This document shows positions 46,891 through 58,342 of a stretch of DNA of 64,000 nt, piece by piece. The DNA lies in contig NC_044288.2 of NCBI RefSeq assembly GCF_004027225.2, positions 22,206,744 through 22,270,743 on the forward strand, written 5' to 3'. Both the position numbers and the translations under genes were made by a program. This stretch comes from Strigops habroptila. Taxonomy: Eukaryota > Chordata > Aves > Psittaciformes > Psittacidae. Position 1 is the stretch's first letter; each line of letters starts with the position of its first letter. Below the pieces are notes generated by a model. It saw nothing but the letters and a program-made list of their open reading frames with translations. It did not search any database and was not told the DNA's origin.

Positions 46891-47255
46891 CTACAGAACA
46901 GGAGCATCATCTTCCAGTCCAAGGCTCTTCCCACGTGCTGACAGCTGCCGCAGAAGCCCCGAGCCTGTTTCATTGTGGACTTGGACCTTCTGGGACAAAA
47001 TCATTTCAAAGAGGGTGCTCATTTCTGAAAGAAAAGTGCTGGCCAGCCTTGTCCCAGCAGCATTCGAGTCAGCCCCAGCGCCTTTGCCAAAGGTCTCAAA
47101 GGTCCTTGGTTTCTCCTGCCTTGCAGCTTCCTCATCCTGAGGTGAATGCAGAGAGCCAGGGGAGACGACGTTGTCCTTGTAGCTGCTGGTGAGTGGCAAG
47201 GAGAGCCGAGCCACCCATGCTGGGTCAGCAGCCGTCAGCCTCTTGAGGGCCAGCT
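46891..47255 (-). CDS. PCDH12: PCDH12 exon 4 (terminal, conserved tail)
   Basis: Acceptor CTCACTCCCTGCAG|A; stop TAG at 46893-46891. Encodes residues 1010-1130. Strong matches to human: [29 protein letters not shown] and [24 protein letters not shown] fits the WAVE-interacting receptor sequence pattern (bulky hydrophobic, any, T/S, F, any, any). The human C-terminal Ser-rich extension is absent. Confidence 0.95.
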
Positions 47256-50200
47256 CTGCAGGGAGTGAGAACAAGAACTGCTGGTGAGACGTGGAGTAGA
47301 GACCATGGGAGAGAAGGAGGGGGTGGGAATAATACTGCAAAATGAGGAGACTTCCTGAAATCAGCTGTGGGAAGACTGATTGTGAACAGGTCTAGATTTA
47401 AGCTACCAATAGCATCATTCAAACCAGCAGCTTAAAAGAACCCAAACAAACCAGAACTGGTTTCTATCCACTGGAGTTTTGTTTTTTAAATATGATAACT
47501 GTTAGGCTTACTTTGCTTTCTCATCTGTTAGAGCCTCAAGTGGCACTTCACTAGATTGTTAGCAGCATGAGGGTTTGGGACTGGCTAAAGGGGAGACAAC
47601 AATGGAAAGCTTTCAAGGGGGAAGTATTGTCCAGAAAGAAGGTCAGTCGTGGACTTCCCTGAAGGGCCACTCTAGGGTGGGAATTTGCTGTTAAGCAGGC
47701 ATGCTGAGGCTGAAAAGAAAAGGGTTATTGTGAAAACAATAACAGAAGTAGAATGAAATTCTGGATTATAAAATGCACAGCTGGATGGTTGAAGACTAGG
47801 AACAAAAAACCGAGCTATAAAGTAGTTGTTCATCAATTGGAAACAGATGAGGAGCAGTGGGAACTGGTGTGGGTGGTGGCTGCAGGCTCATCAGTGTACC
47901 AGTAATGTGATTCGGCCCCAAAGTGGGCAAACAAAATCATACAGTGAGTTGGTCAAGGTATTCCCTATTGGCATGAAGACACAGCCCTGGTATTGTTACT
48001 ATGTCTGGCGAGACCTGATTAGGAGTATTACATAGAAATCTGATTATCCGTCCTGAGAAAGAAGGATCTGCAATGACAGAAGTGCAGAGAACAGTGTTGA
48101 GATGAAAACAGGAGTGAGCCCAGGCTTACGTGTTGGAGACCACAAGAAGTAGGGGTTGCTTATCCTAAGGAAGCAAATGCTCACCAGGGACCTGACTGCA
48201 ACCTGTCAGTATTTTGAGGAGTTAAACACCAACAAAGGAAATCTTTATGCTTAAAATAGTGTTGGCAAAAAAAAGAAGTGATTATTACTGTCCATTAATA
48301 AACATATACTGGGAAATTAAAGGAAGGACCCCATAGCAGGCTGAGCTTGGAATAGCTTCCTCATCAGACAGGGGAGGAAATGGGGGTTCTTGTTTTTTAA
48401 GGCAGAGCTTTGCAGTTGGTAAACAAGACTCCGTGACGCAGTGCACAGATGCTGCCTTCCAACCCCACGCTGCTGCATTTCCAGCGTTTAACCTGGAACC
48501 CCTGGGAGGTTTGAAGTGACCACCAGGCCTGTGAGACACTGTGAGTCAGCAGCAAAACAAGCCACTGGTGTCTGCTCACAAAGCACAACAGTCCCAATCA
48601 GATGGTGTCATGGTAATAATTACATGGCTCTGACTTACAAAGTGACCTCTGAAAGGAGGGTTCCCATCCTGAGGCACTTGTCATGCTGCTTCCAGAAGAT
48701 AATCAATACCTTCCACAGCCTAGGACGTGTGGTCCTCAGTCCTGGTCTACTCAATCACTGAGACAAGTCTCCTTCCTCAGCCAACTAAGTGATTAGTCCT
48801 TTGTCTCTGAAAAACAACTGTGTCCTGAGGCGGGATGGGGCTGGGAGCTGGGATTCAGACCCAGGAAGGAGAGATGCATCGGTCAGATTGTGTTTCAGCT
48901 GAAGCCCTAAGATTCTTTTGTGTTGCTTAACTCCAGGATTTCTTTCTGCAATCTCAGTATTTTCTTTCAGTTGCAGTGACTGTTCCTTAGGAGATCTCCC
49001 AAGCTGAATTCCCATGGTTTTCCTCTAAAACATCCTCAGTTCTCTCAGTCTGCAAGAAGCCACCGAGTTCCCTGAATATTTTGATGCAGGGCACAGCAGT
49101 ACACTGCTCACTGCGGGGAGAACCAGGACTCATGGTCCTGCGACCATGAAACCTTGTCATTAGGTACGTTAAGACCAATAACTCTTTACTGCCTTACTTT
49201 AATGGTGTTTTGTGAGCAGGGGTTGTTTTTATAATCAATAAAGTTCTCTCTCTCATCTGCTGCTGTGAACACTGTTTCACTGGTTGCGGATAGGTGGTAA
49301 TAGATGGTGCTGAGTGCTGAGAGTTCACCCCACAGCACGATGCTTTGCAGCATAAACAAGCCAAGAGCTGGCTGGGACAGATGACTCGTGCAGTTCCCCC
49401 CATTGAGAATAGCACAAAGGCCCAGACAGCCTCAGCCAGCTGCACTGGTCCTCCAGAGCACAAGCAGTGTTTCCTTCCTCCCTCTCTCAGGATGCAAGTC
49501 CACTTCTCTGTTTATGTTTGGGAGAGGAGGAAGGAATCCAGCAGCTCCGTCGTCTGCTCTGTTGCCTTTTTGGGAACATCTGGGCTCATGGTTAAGGTTC
49601 TTCACCACTGAACCAGGGCTTCTGTCATGTCCAGCACTGCTGCACAGGCAGGAAGCCACAGGGCACAGCCTCAGCACTGGTGGTCAGTGAAATTCCAGTA
49701 ATTTGGCAAAAGGGTTTTTTCCCCATCAAATCCAAGAAGCATGGGAGATGCCACTTCATGGATATGCCCCCCTGGAGCACAGATTTTCTAGGATGCTGCC
49801 TGTCTGGGCAGGACTGGATCTGGCCAGATCTTCTGAGCAGGTCCACCAGTCCCTTTAGTGGGACTGGTGCCTGTCAATACACCCATGGGATGGAGCAGGG
49901 CAGCTGTTTGCTCCCTGCTTTTGCCTTCGGGACCTTTAAATCTGAGGAAGCTTGTAGCTCTTCTTTGACCCAGCCATTCCTTCATTTGCTCCTTACTAGA
50001 ATAAAAGAGCAGGAAGGCAAACAGGGAGCAGCAGCGTGGTTCTCCCATTCAAGAGCACAGAAAATGCCCAGCTCTGGCATCAAAACAACCACAGCAGCAA
50101 AGCTCAATGAGCTCCTCTTGCTGTGGAGGAGCACAGAGGCTCCACAATGAAATTTCTGCTACAGGACATGAGTCAGCCCAACTCTTTCAAATTGAAATGC

Positions 50201-53200
50201 CAGTGGAAGAGATTTTTAGAACAAATCAATAAAAGGAACATGTAGAAAATGTCAGGCCCAGATGGTATTCACCCCGGAGTGCCAGAGGAACTCAGATATG
50301 AAATTGCTTGCTTTATTAGCTGCTGTTGGTTAACTACTGCTTCAGATGAATACGGTATCAGAGGAAGGGAAGGTAGAAACTGTGACAGGAGCTTTTAAGT
50401 GCGTGAAGGTGAATCTAGTGCAGGCAGAATCACAGCAATCATTACATGCAAGACTCAGCAGATAGCTGAGTGCTGTTCAGACAAGAGCTGACGTGACATT
50501 TGCAAGGTGGGGAAGTTGCAAATTTGTTGGCATCTTTGGAAGAGGTGGATGAAGAGTCCTGGTTGACAGAGGACACCTGAGCTTGCACCAGGCAGGCTCA
50601 CAGGGATCTGAGCTGTCTGCATTAACAGCCAGCTTCTGTTAGAGACTGATATGTGTTAAAAGCAAGGGTAGGAATAAATCTTCCCCACAAAGGGAGGTCA
50701 TTAGTGGAGTACCAGAGTATCCATTCAACACAATGATAAATGATGTGGAGAAGTGGATGGCATTGGTGTTGACTCCACTAAAACACCCAATGCCACTAGA
50801 ACACCCAATGTCATAAAAGCAGAGGGTTGCTGAAGGAGCTAATAATACTGAGTGCCCTGAGCAAAAAGTAGCTGGTGGGTTTCTGCACCACCAAGTGTTG
50901 GATAATTGTCACAGGGAACAGCACAACATGTGTTGATGACTCTCCCACCATGCAGAAGAGGGATTTGGGAGTTACCATGAACAGTTTGGTAACAACATGG
51001 GGCTCAAGCAGGACAGGAATGAAGAAGGAACTAGAAGACCTCCTTATACCACCAGTGTAGATGTATCCTGAACACTGTGCACAGTTCTGGTCACCACATC
51101 TCTATAAATCAGTAACAGGCCAGTCACAGGAGACAAGCCTGGACTAGTTCAGCCTGGTAGGAAACAGGAGTCTGATGAGGCTCAAAGGGCATATAACAGC
51201 TTGAGGGGCTTGACGAGGGCAATTTCGCCTTTCTCACCCTGCATGGACTAGGAGACCATGAAACAAAGGGGTTCAGGTCAGCCTGGGAAGCAGTTCACAT
51301 GGTGTCTAAACTGGACTTGAGCCCTTTGCAAGAGATCAGCCTCACAAATGAGCTGAACAACAGCAGATACATCCACAGGGGGAAACATCTACCAAAAGTC
51401 ATTAAACTCATGAAAAAATCCAATGTGAAGCTCAGCAAGTGCCTTTGCTGTAAACTGCCTGGTACCGAGAGCGTAAAATGATTCATAGAATCATAGAATG
51501 GCTTGGGTGTGAAGGAGCCTTAAAGCTCCTCCAGCTCCAACCCCCTGCCACGGGCAGGGACACCTTTCACTAGAGCAGGTTGCTCCAAGCCCCTGTGTCC
51601 AACCTGGCCTTGAACACTGCCAGGGATGGGGCAGCCACAGCTTCTCTGGGCACCCTGTGCCAGCACCTCAGCACCCTCACAGGGAACAACCGCCTAAGAG
51701 CTCATCTCACTCTCCCCTCTGGCAGGTTAAAGCCATCACCCTTTGTCCTATCACTCCAGCCCCTGATGAAGAGTCCCTCCCCAGCATCCTTGTAGCCCCC
51801 TTCAGACACTGGAAGCTGCTCTGAGGTCTCCACGCAGCTTCTCTTCTCCAGGCTGAACAGCCCCAGTTTTCTCAGCCTGTCTCCATACATGTCCCAAGCA
51901 CCTGCACTGCCAGAACCACCCCGCGAGATGAGCTGTCCCCTGGCTCGCTGCAGCCAGTTCCACCTTCTGCATGGGGTTAGCGTGTTACTGAGCAGAACCC
52001 CCCCAGCCCTGGCGAGGCCGCCTCACCCGCCTGCGGCTCCAGCAGCGTCTCCAGCTCCTCTCCCACCAGCTGCTGCACCGAGAGCTCGAAGCCGCTCTCG
52101 GAGTCGCGGTCCTCGGCCTCACTCTCGCCGTGCCCGCTGTCCTTCGTGCTCAGGCAGTCAGCATCCAGCCCCGCCGCCCTGCAGGGACACAGCCTCGCGT
52201 CACACCCCAACCCTCGGCGCTGCCCCAGTGGTTACTTTGGAGGTGGTTGTCTTTATCCCCCATAAAGCAACCCAGAGGGCATCCTCTCAGTGCATCGTTC
52301 ACATAGAAGGAATGATCGGTTCAGTCCCCACCAATTAATGAGTTTGGGGTTGTTTGGTTTGGGATTATGGGGTTTTTTAAGAAACAAACACATGAACAAA
52401 AGCACTGGGGTCAGGAGTGCCACGGACCCTCTGAAAACTGGGTTCTGGATGGGTGCTGGGTGCTACACATGGAGCTGCTTCATGTGTCTTGTCCCAGAGG
52501 GGTTTTATCCTTCTGCAGGGATATCCTGAGCAAACAGGGAGCTGCTGGCTCTTCCCTGTGAGCTCAGAAGAGCTGAATTCAGGCTCCAGACAAAGAGCAT
52601 CACAACCCAGCCCCAGCAGCCCCAGAGCTGCTCTCCCTTCCTCTCCATGCTCAGCAGATGGAGGTGGTGATGAGAAAAGGTGGAAAAGCTGTGTCTGCCC
52701 ATGTGCTGGGCATGTGGGGACAGGAGCAACATGACAAGTCAGTGAAAGGCCTGGCATGATCAAGAGCATTCATCCAGAGATGTCAACAGCATAATTTAAT
52801 GGGAATGCCATAGTTTGTCTTTGGGAACATCTTCAGCACACAGCTGGCGTATCTCAGTCCTTCCCATCCCTTCTAGCAGTGTCTTCCTCACTAGCCTCCT
52901 GGCCTTGAGACAAATGCCCTGATCTCATGTCAACAGGCAACGGCATGTCTAAGAAAGTACCCAGAACAATGAGAATACTCATCGTTTTGGTGCTGCCTCC
53001 AAAGACGGGACCCCTGTGCTCATGAGTGTACCTTTCCATCACGCTTGAACGCAACAGCGCTCCCCTAGCAAGGATGGGCAGATGGTTTGTGGTCATGGAG
53101 GAGCTCAGGTGAGTAATGAAGGAGCTATCAAAGGTGCCTCAGGAAGAAAGCAAAGAGCAGCTCTGAGTACCAACAGGGAGCCAGGACCAGAGGAACACTT

Positions 53201-56200
53201 CAGGTTCATCCCCTGAAGGATGACCTCTCCTGTCTCTGGTCGGCAAAACCAGGGTGAGGTTTTGCCCTGTGTATCTGCTGCCTCAGGAGGCTGTTGGGAG
53301 CAGCAGGACTGAAGTAGAGGCAGCAGAACCACAGGGAATGGGGCATGGAGACGTGAAGGGCTGAGCACAGCCTTACCTGCTGCCGTTCTTGGCCGTGTAC
53401 TTGTTTCCCCGGTGGTTGGTTTTGGGCTGGAACTGGCCCTGGTGCAGCAGGGACAGCAGCTGGGAGATTTGCTGCAAGGCAGGAAAAGCCTGTTGAGCCC
53501 CAGTGGTGGCCACTCAAGCTGCTTCCTGCCAGGATGTCCCCTCCAACACCCCCCCCGGGCTTTTTATAGCGTTTCCTCCTCCTGCAGATGGCTCCGCATC
53601 CCCACACAGGGACAAACAAGGGGCCGGGCAGCCCACCTGCCCCAGCGCTTCCCCACGCTGCCCGTCCTGCCCTGGGGAGATGGGTGAGGGATGGTCTCCC
53701 CCTCACAGCCACCCTCCACCCCAGCCCCCAGGGTGTGGGGAGACCCTGCCCATGGTGGGGTGGTCATTCACCCTGCCCAGCACCACTGCTGGGAGAAGAG
53801 ACCCCAACCAAAGACCATCGCACTGCATGTTCCATGCCTCATCCCCGACAGTGTTCAAGGCCAGGTTGGACAGAGCCTTGGGTGACATGGTCTAACACGA
53901 GGTGTCCCTGCCCATGGCGGGGGGGTGGAACTGGATGATCTTAAGGTCCTTTCCAACCCAAACCACTCTGTGATTCTGTGTTCCCACCACCCCAGGGTGC
54001 GCGAGACCTGGGCAAGGAAGGATTTGGGGTGTGGGGGGGAATCAACAGCAACACATGGGGCAGCTCCTACCTGCACCGGGGGTGACTCCATCGCGAACTC
54101 CCCATTGGGGCTCTGCTCTGCCAGTGCCACCAGCGACAGCCGGACCAGGCTCCTGAGGATGTGCTGGTGGGGCTGGGGCTGCCCGGGTGCCACAGCACCC
54201 ATGGGCTCGCTGGGTGGAAGCGGGGCCTCTCCCATGGACCCCTGCAGTGGCTTCACCAAGCTCTTGCCATGTGGAGGTGCCTCCTCTTTCACTGCAGCTT
54301 TCTGCCTGTGGGGCTGGCAGGGCCGGCGCTGCAGGATGGGCAGGTCAAAGGTCTCCTGCTGCTCATCCAAGTCTTTTTGAGTCCTCTGATTCCTCAGGGT
54401 CCTGTAGAGAGTGGGGGTGAGGTGGAGGGGAGCCCCCGGTGCTGGGGAGGCTGCGCCAGGCAAATCCTCCTGGCAGGGCCGGGGGGACTCAGCACCCTGA
54501 GGCCGGCCCCGGAGCAGTGGGACGAGGTGGATGTCTGTCTTCTGGATCTGCCTGTGCGGCTTCTTGAGGTGCTGCTGCCTGCGCGCATCCTCCGCCTCCC
54601 GGCAGTTGTAGGCCATGCCGTCCTTCTTCTCCTTCTTACGAAAAGACAGGGTCAAAGCCAAAAGGAGAAGGCACCCGCCCAGGAGAGCGGCCAGGCAGAT
54701 CACCACCACCACGGGTGGGCTCGACCAGCCGGGATCCTGGGCTGAGATCTTGGAGAAAGCTCCATGATTCCGGAAAACCAAGCGGAGATGGGCCATGGTG
54801 TGCAGGGGAATGTCCCCCTCATCACTCACCCGCACCAGCAGCTCCCGCTCGCTGCCAGCGAGGCTGCTGGCATTGCTGGTGTTGAGGAAGAGCTGCCCCA
54901 AGCGAGGGTCCAGGATGAAGAGCCCCGCATCATCTCCCCCCACCAGCTCATACCGGAGAGCCCCATTGATGCCTGAGTCCATATCCCTGGCCACGATGGT
55001 GAAGAGGAGAGGAGCGCCAGCACATGACACCAGGGTTTCATTGATCACTGCTGCAGTCCCTTGGGTGCTGCCGTTCCCAGGGACCACCCGGAGGCACCCT
55101 GTGTCTGCATTCACCAGCACAGAGAGCGTGGCTGCGCCTCCCGCCAGCGCTGGTGTGGTGATGATGGGTGCATTGTCGTTCCGGTCAAGCACAGCCAGCC
55201 TGATGGAGGTGCTGGACGCCAGCTTGGGGTGACCACCATCCTCTGCAGTCACCAGGAACTCCAGGCTCTTCACCTGCTCGTAATCAAAAGCTTGGCGGGC
55301 AAAAACATCCCCAGTGGTGGGGTCGATTGAGACCAGACTGGAAGCAGAGGAGTCCAGGATGCTGTAGGTGATTTTCCCATTGAAACCCAGGTCGGGGTCA
55401 GTGGCATGGACAGTGAGCAAGAAGGTGGGTGCTTCACTGTTCTCAGCAACAGCAACCTTGTAGGTGGGCTTGTCAAAGGAGGGAGCATTGTCGTTGACAT
55501 CGCTGATGCAGATAGTGAGGTGCTTCAGCACAGCCAAGGAGAGCTCACCCTGGTCTCGCACCACCAGCGTCAGGTTGTACTCGGCACGCAGCTCCCGGTC
55601 CAGCGTGGCGTTGGTCATCAGCACGTAGCTGTGGCTGTTGGTCCTCTTCAACCTGAAGTGCTCGTACCCCTGGCTGAGGGAGCAATGCACTTGCCCGTTG
55701 TTCCCCGAATCGGGGTCGCTGGCTGTCACCAGAGCCACGAAGCTGTCCTTGGGGAGGGCTTCGGAGAGCACAGGCGCCCGCGCGGCCCAGGTGACATGGA
55801 CATCGGGAGCATTGTCATTGACATCCAGGACTTTGACCAGGATCTTGCAGTGGGCTGGGATGGGGTTGGCACCCAGGTCCCGGGCTTGCACATCCAGCTC
55901 ATAGGCCTGGGTTTCCTCATAGTCCAGTGGGTGCCTCAGGATGATGCTGCCCATGCGGGCATCGATGCTGAAGGCGCTGAGCACCTCCGGGGGTGCATGC
56001 TTGCTGAGGCTGTACTCGATCTCCCCGTTGGGACCCTGGTCGGGGTCAGTAGCTGTGACTGTCACAAGGAGGGTCCCAGGCAGAGCATCCTCCCGAACCT
56101 CGACCGTCAAAGAGCTCTCTGCAAAGACAGGGCTGTTATCATTGGAGTCGAGGACAATGACTTTGATTAAAGCAGTACCTGATTTTGGTGGCTCCCCATG

Positions 56201-56851
56201 ATCAGCAGCCGTCAGCACGAGGTCGAAGGAGGAGTGCAGCTCCCGGTCCACCTCTTTAACCACAACGAGCTCCGCATGCTTTGTCCCATCAGAGCTGGAG
56301 ACAACCTCCAGAGCAAAGTGCTCGCTGGGGGAGAGCGTGTAGGAGCAGCGCGCGTTGGGGCCAGCATCAGCATCCAGAGCTCGATCCAGCGGGATGCGCG
56401 TCCGCAGGGATGCGCTCTCCGACATCTCCAGCTCCAGCTGGGGCGTGGGGAACCGCGGCGCGTTGTCGTTGATGTCCAGCACTTGAACCTCCACGTGGAC
56501 CAGCGCCAGGTTGCGGGGGGCCAGGACGTCGAACGAGACCCAGCAGGGATCGCTGTGCCGGCACAGCAGCTCCCTGTCCACCCGCCCGGCCGTGCTGAGC
56601 GCCCCGTCCCCGCTCCCCACGAGCAGCGGGAACCCCCCGGGGGTCTCCATCAGCTGGAAGATGTCCGCTGCATCGCCGCTCTCACCCCCCTCAAAGTGCT
56701 CGGCCAATGTCCCTATCACGGTCCCCGGCGGCACCTCTTCGAACACCCGGTACTGCACCGTGAACGTGGCCACCTCCTGGGCATCGGCGCAGAGGACGAG
56801 GTACCACCACAGCGCCGGGAGCTGCAGGGCGCAGCGGCTCAGCAGGAGCAT
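46891..56851 (-). CDS. PCDH12: PCDH12, protocadherin-12 / VE-cadherin-2 (4 exons, 1130 aa)
   Basis: Exons in reading order: 56851-54071, 53471-53377, 52178-52027, 47255-46891, 3393 nt in all, GT-AG and in phase. PCDH12 is a calcium-dependent homophilic adhesion receptor of endothelial cells and some trophoblast and mesangial cells; it does not bind catenins. Seen: signal peptide 1-24 (cleavage CADA|QEV, the human mature protein also starting QEV); six cadherin repeats, five of them closed by DxNDN motifs at residues 126, 235, 343, 451 and 556; six N-glycosylation sequons (Asn 414, 426, 593, 604, 657, 660); membrane helix about 712-737, then RKKEKK and the conserved AYNCREAE; tail about 390 residues with [20 protein letters not shown] and [11 protein letters not shown], all shared with human PCDH12. 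Human is 1184 aa. I chose Met at 56851 because it begins the signal peptide; the frame stays open to 57001. Confidence 0.96.
50200..51290 (+). mobile_element. Ancient CR1 LINE, sense (PCDH12 intron 3)
   Basis: Ordered matches: AGGCCCAGATGGTATTCACC, GGAACTCAGATATGAAATTG, CATTCAACACAATGATAAAT with GATGTGGAGAAGTGG, and CACTGTGCACAGTTCTGGTC with ACCACATCTCTATAAATC. A fossil copy. Confidence 0.8.
51483..51890 (-). mobile_element. CR1 LINE 3' end, antisense (PCDH12 intron 3)
   Basis: Begins CATAGAATCATAGAATGGCT and includes the CTCCAAGCCCCTGTGTCCAA, CTCTGGGCACCCTGTGCC and CTCTCCCCTCTGGCAGG blocks. Ends about 140 bases from PCDH12 exon 3. Confidence 0.94.
52027..52178 (-). CDS. PCDH12: PCDH12 exon 3
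   Basis: Acceptor GTGTCCCTGCAG|G, donor GCGG|GTGAGG. Encodes residues 959-1009: an acidic stretch ([15 protein letters not shown]), then [19 protein letters not shown], which parallels human DLSVKQLLEEELSSLLDP. Confidence 0.93.
53377..53471 (-). CDS. PCDH12: PCDH12 exon 2
   Basis: Acceptor CTGCCTTGCAG|C, donor AGCAG|GTAAGG. Encodes residues 928-958 beginning [17 protein letters not shown], almost identical to human, then [12 protein letters not shown]. It ends two bases into an Arg codon. Too short to give a long open frame of its own; recognised by similarity. Confidence 0.95.
53846..53980 (+). mobile_element. CR1 LINE 3' end, sense (PCDH12 intron 1)
   Basis: Contains ACAGTGTTCAAGGCCAGGTTG, GAGGTGTCCCTGCCCATGGC and GGAACTGGATGATCTTAAGG, ending CACTCTGTGATTCTGTG. 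It lies antisense to PCDH12, 91 bases from the exon 1 donor, and supplies the stop codon of the intron-1 read-through frame. Confidence 0.93.
54071..56851 (-). CDS. PCDH12: PCDH12 exon 1 (ectodomain, membrane helix, proximal tail)
   Basis: A single 2781-nt exon (927 codons) encodes the signal peptide, all six cadherin repeats, the membrane helix and the first half of the tail, ending MESPPVQ. One large ectodomain exon is the hallmark of protocadherins. The donor CAG|GTAGGA is unambiguous. The open frame continues a further 71 codons into intron 1. Long plus-strand open frames over this exon are antisense shadows. Confidence 0.97.
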
Positions 56852-57001
56852 GCTGCTGGCCAAGCGCAGTGCCCCGCTGCGCCGCCCCGCCGCCCGCCGC
56901 ATACCCCGACGGTCCTTAGGGCGACCGCGAGTCCTCAGCATCCTCTCCCGTCTCCACGTCCCGCAGGCGCCAGCCACCGGTTGCAAAGGAGGAGAAATCA
57001 T

Positions 57002-57260
57002 GAGCGAGTCCAGCGCTTGTCCCCCACCCCGCCATCACCGGGGGACAGCCGAGAGCCAGCGGCTCCCCGGGCTGAACGGCTCAGCCCGGAGCAGAGGGAC
57101 CAGCGCTGCCGCAGCTCCAGCCCGGAGCAGCGTCCGGCCGGGCCGGGGCCGGGCCGTGGACCCGCCGTGTTTCCTATGGAAACCCCACCTACAGGAAAAG
57201 GGAGGACCGGGCTGGTACAATGCCTGGTGGGGTGGGGGCTCCCCAGCTAGGAGAGGGCTG
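57002..57260 (-). promoter_or_regulatory. PCDH12: GC-rich 5' flank / putative promoter of PCDH12
   Basis: GC-rich block just upstream of PCDH12 exon 1. It contains an interrupted palindrome GTTTCC-TAT-GGAAAC (57169-57183) and another GGAA core at 57194-57197, giving three ETS-type cores within 30 bases. ETS factors drive many endothelial genes and PCDH12 is endothelial, so a role is plausible but inferred. The transcription start cannot be placed from sequence. Confidence 0.5.
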
Positions 57261-57485
57261 TGAAATTGCCCTCAGCTTCCAACCTGCAGGGACCACCACC
57301 ACTGCCTGCTGTCACCTGCAAAGTGCACTTTATAGAAGGTACAGTTCCTGCAGAGAGCCCCTATCCCATCTGCAAAGCTTCATGTGTGGTTCAGGAAGAT
57401 GCCTGCAAGGACCAGTGATGCTGAACTTCTGCTTCTGCATTAACCCAAAGACTTGTTCCCCATGCTGTTAGATTTCTGATCTCAT

Positions 57486-57596
57486 AGGGCTTGGAGCAAC
57501 CTGCTCTAGTGGAAGGTGTCTCTGCCTGTGGCAGGTGGTTGGAATTGGATGAGCTTTAAGGCTCCTTCCAACTCAAACCGTTCCAGGATTCTATGA
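57486..57596 (+). mobile_element. CR1 LINE 3' end, sense
   Basis: Contains GAGCAACCTGCTCTAGTGGA, GATGAGCTTTAAGGCTCC and the tail CCAGGATTCTATGAAATA. Upstream of PCDH12. Confidence 0.93.
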
Positions 57597-57983
57597 AATA
57601 AGGCAAAGGAGGATTTGGTGGTGCAAAATCAGTGCTGGGTGAGGAGTGACAGTGGGGAAATCAACACAGAGCCAATCTGTGGATAGAGCATGCTAGGATG
57701 GGGAGAGCTGGCCGGGACAGAGGGAAGGGGAGAGGCCTGACAGGACACAGCTCACATCTGCCAGCAGCTGCTTTCTTCCCTTGTGCCTGCCTGTGTTTGA
57801 TGTGGCAATATTCCCAGTGACTCATGAGCTCATCTTGGTGGGTCCAGATGAAAACGAAGCAGTGACATAATCAAAAGCCACATGTTGGAAAAGGTGACAT
57901 AGGCACATTGCCCTCAAAACTGACAGCAAAAGGCAGAGCAAGGAGCAGGGATTACACAGCAGATTTGGACATGAAATAGAAGA

Positions 57984-58342
57984 AAGAAGGCCCTGGAGAG
58001 ACCTTATAACAATCCTCCAATACCTAAAGGGGCTACAGGAAACCTGGAGAGGGGCTTTGGACAAGGGCCTGTAGGGACAGGACAAGGGGAATGGCTTTAA
58101 CCTGCCAGAGGGGAGATTGAGATGAGCTCTGAGTTCTTCCCTGTGAGGGTGCTGAGGCGCTGGCACAGGGTGCCCAGAGAAGCTGTGGCTGCCCCATCCC
58201 TGGCAGTGTTCAAGGCCAGGTTGGACACAGGGGCTTGGAGCAACCTGCTCTAGTGGAAGGTGTCCCTGCCTGTGGCAGGGGTTGGAACTGGATGAGCTGT
58301 AAGGTCCCTTCCAACACAAACCAGTCTGGGATTCTGTGATCA
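57984..58342 (+). mobile_element. CR1 LINE 3' end, sense
   Basis: Runs from CCTTATAACAATCCTCCAAT through GGCTTTGGACAAGGGCCTGT, GGTGCCCAGAGAAGCTGTGG and GAGCAACCTGCTCTAGTGGA to CTGGGATTCTGTGATC. Has the common GGCACAGGGTGCCC form. Confidence 0.95.

Larger units (their letters stand above)
47256..52026 (-). other. PCDH12: PCDH12 intron 3 (4.8 kb)
   Basis: Holds an ancient sense CR1 (50.2-51.29 kb) immediately followed by a young antisense CR1 (51.48-51.89 kb). The stretch 47.3-50.2 kb contains nothing I can name; parts of 47.6-48.3 kb resemble very old LINE sequence. Confidence 0.7.

Noticed and set aside
46830..47192. 120-codon plus-strand frame first considered as the DELE1 last exon (phase fits at a CAG near 46878)
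   Set aside because: The opposite strand is PCDH12 exon 4 with strong human similarity. The exon at 43256-43512 gives DELE1 a better tail match.
55406..56170. 254-codon plus-strand open frame
   Set aside because: Antisense of the cadherin repeats; its residues mirror DxNDN codons read backwards.
56198..57250. 350-codon plus-strand open frame
   Set aside because: Antisense shadow of the GC-rich PCDH12 exon 1; no domain and no codon logic.
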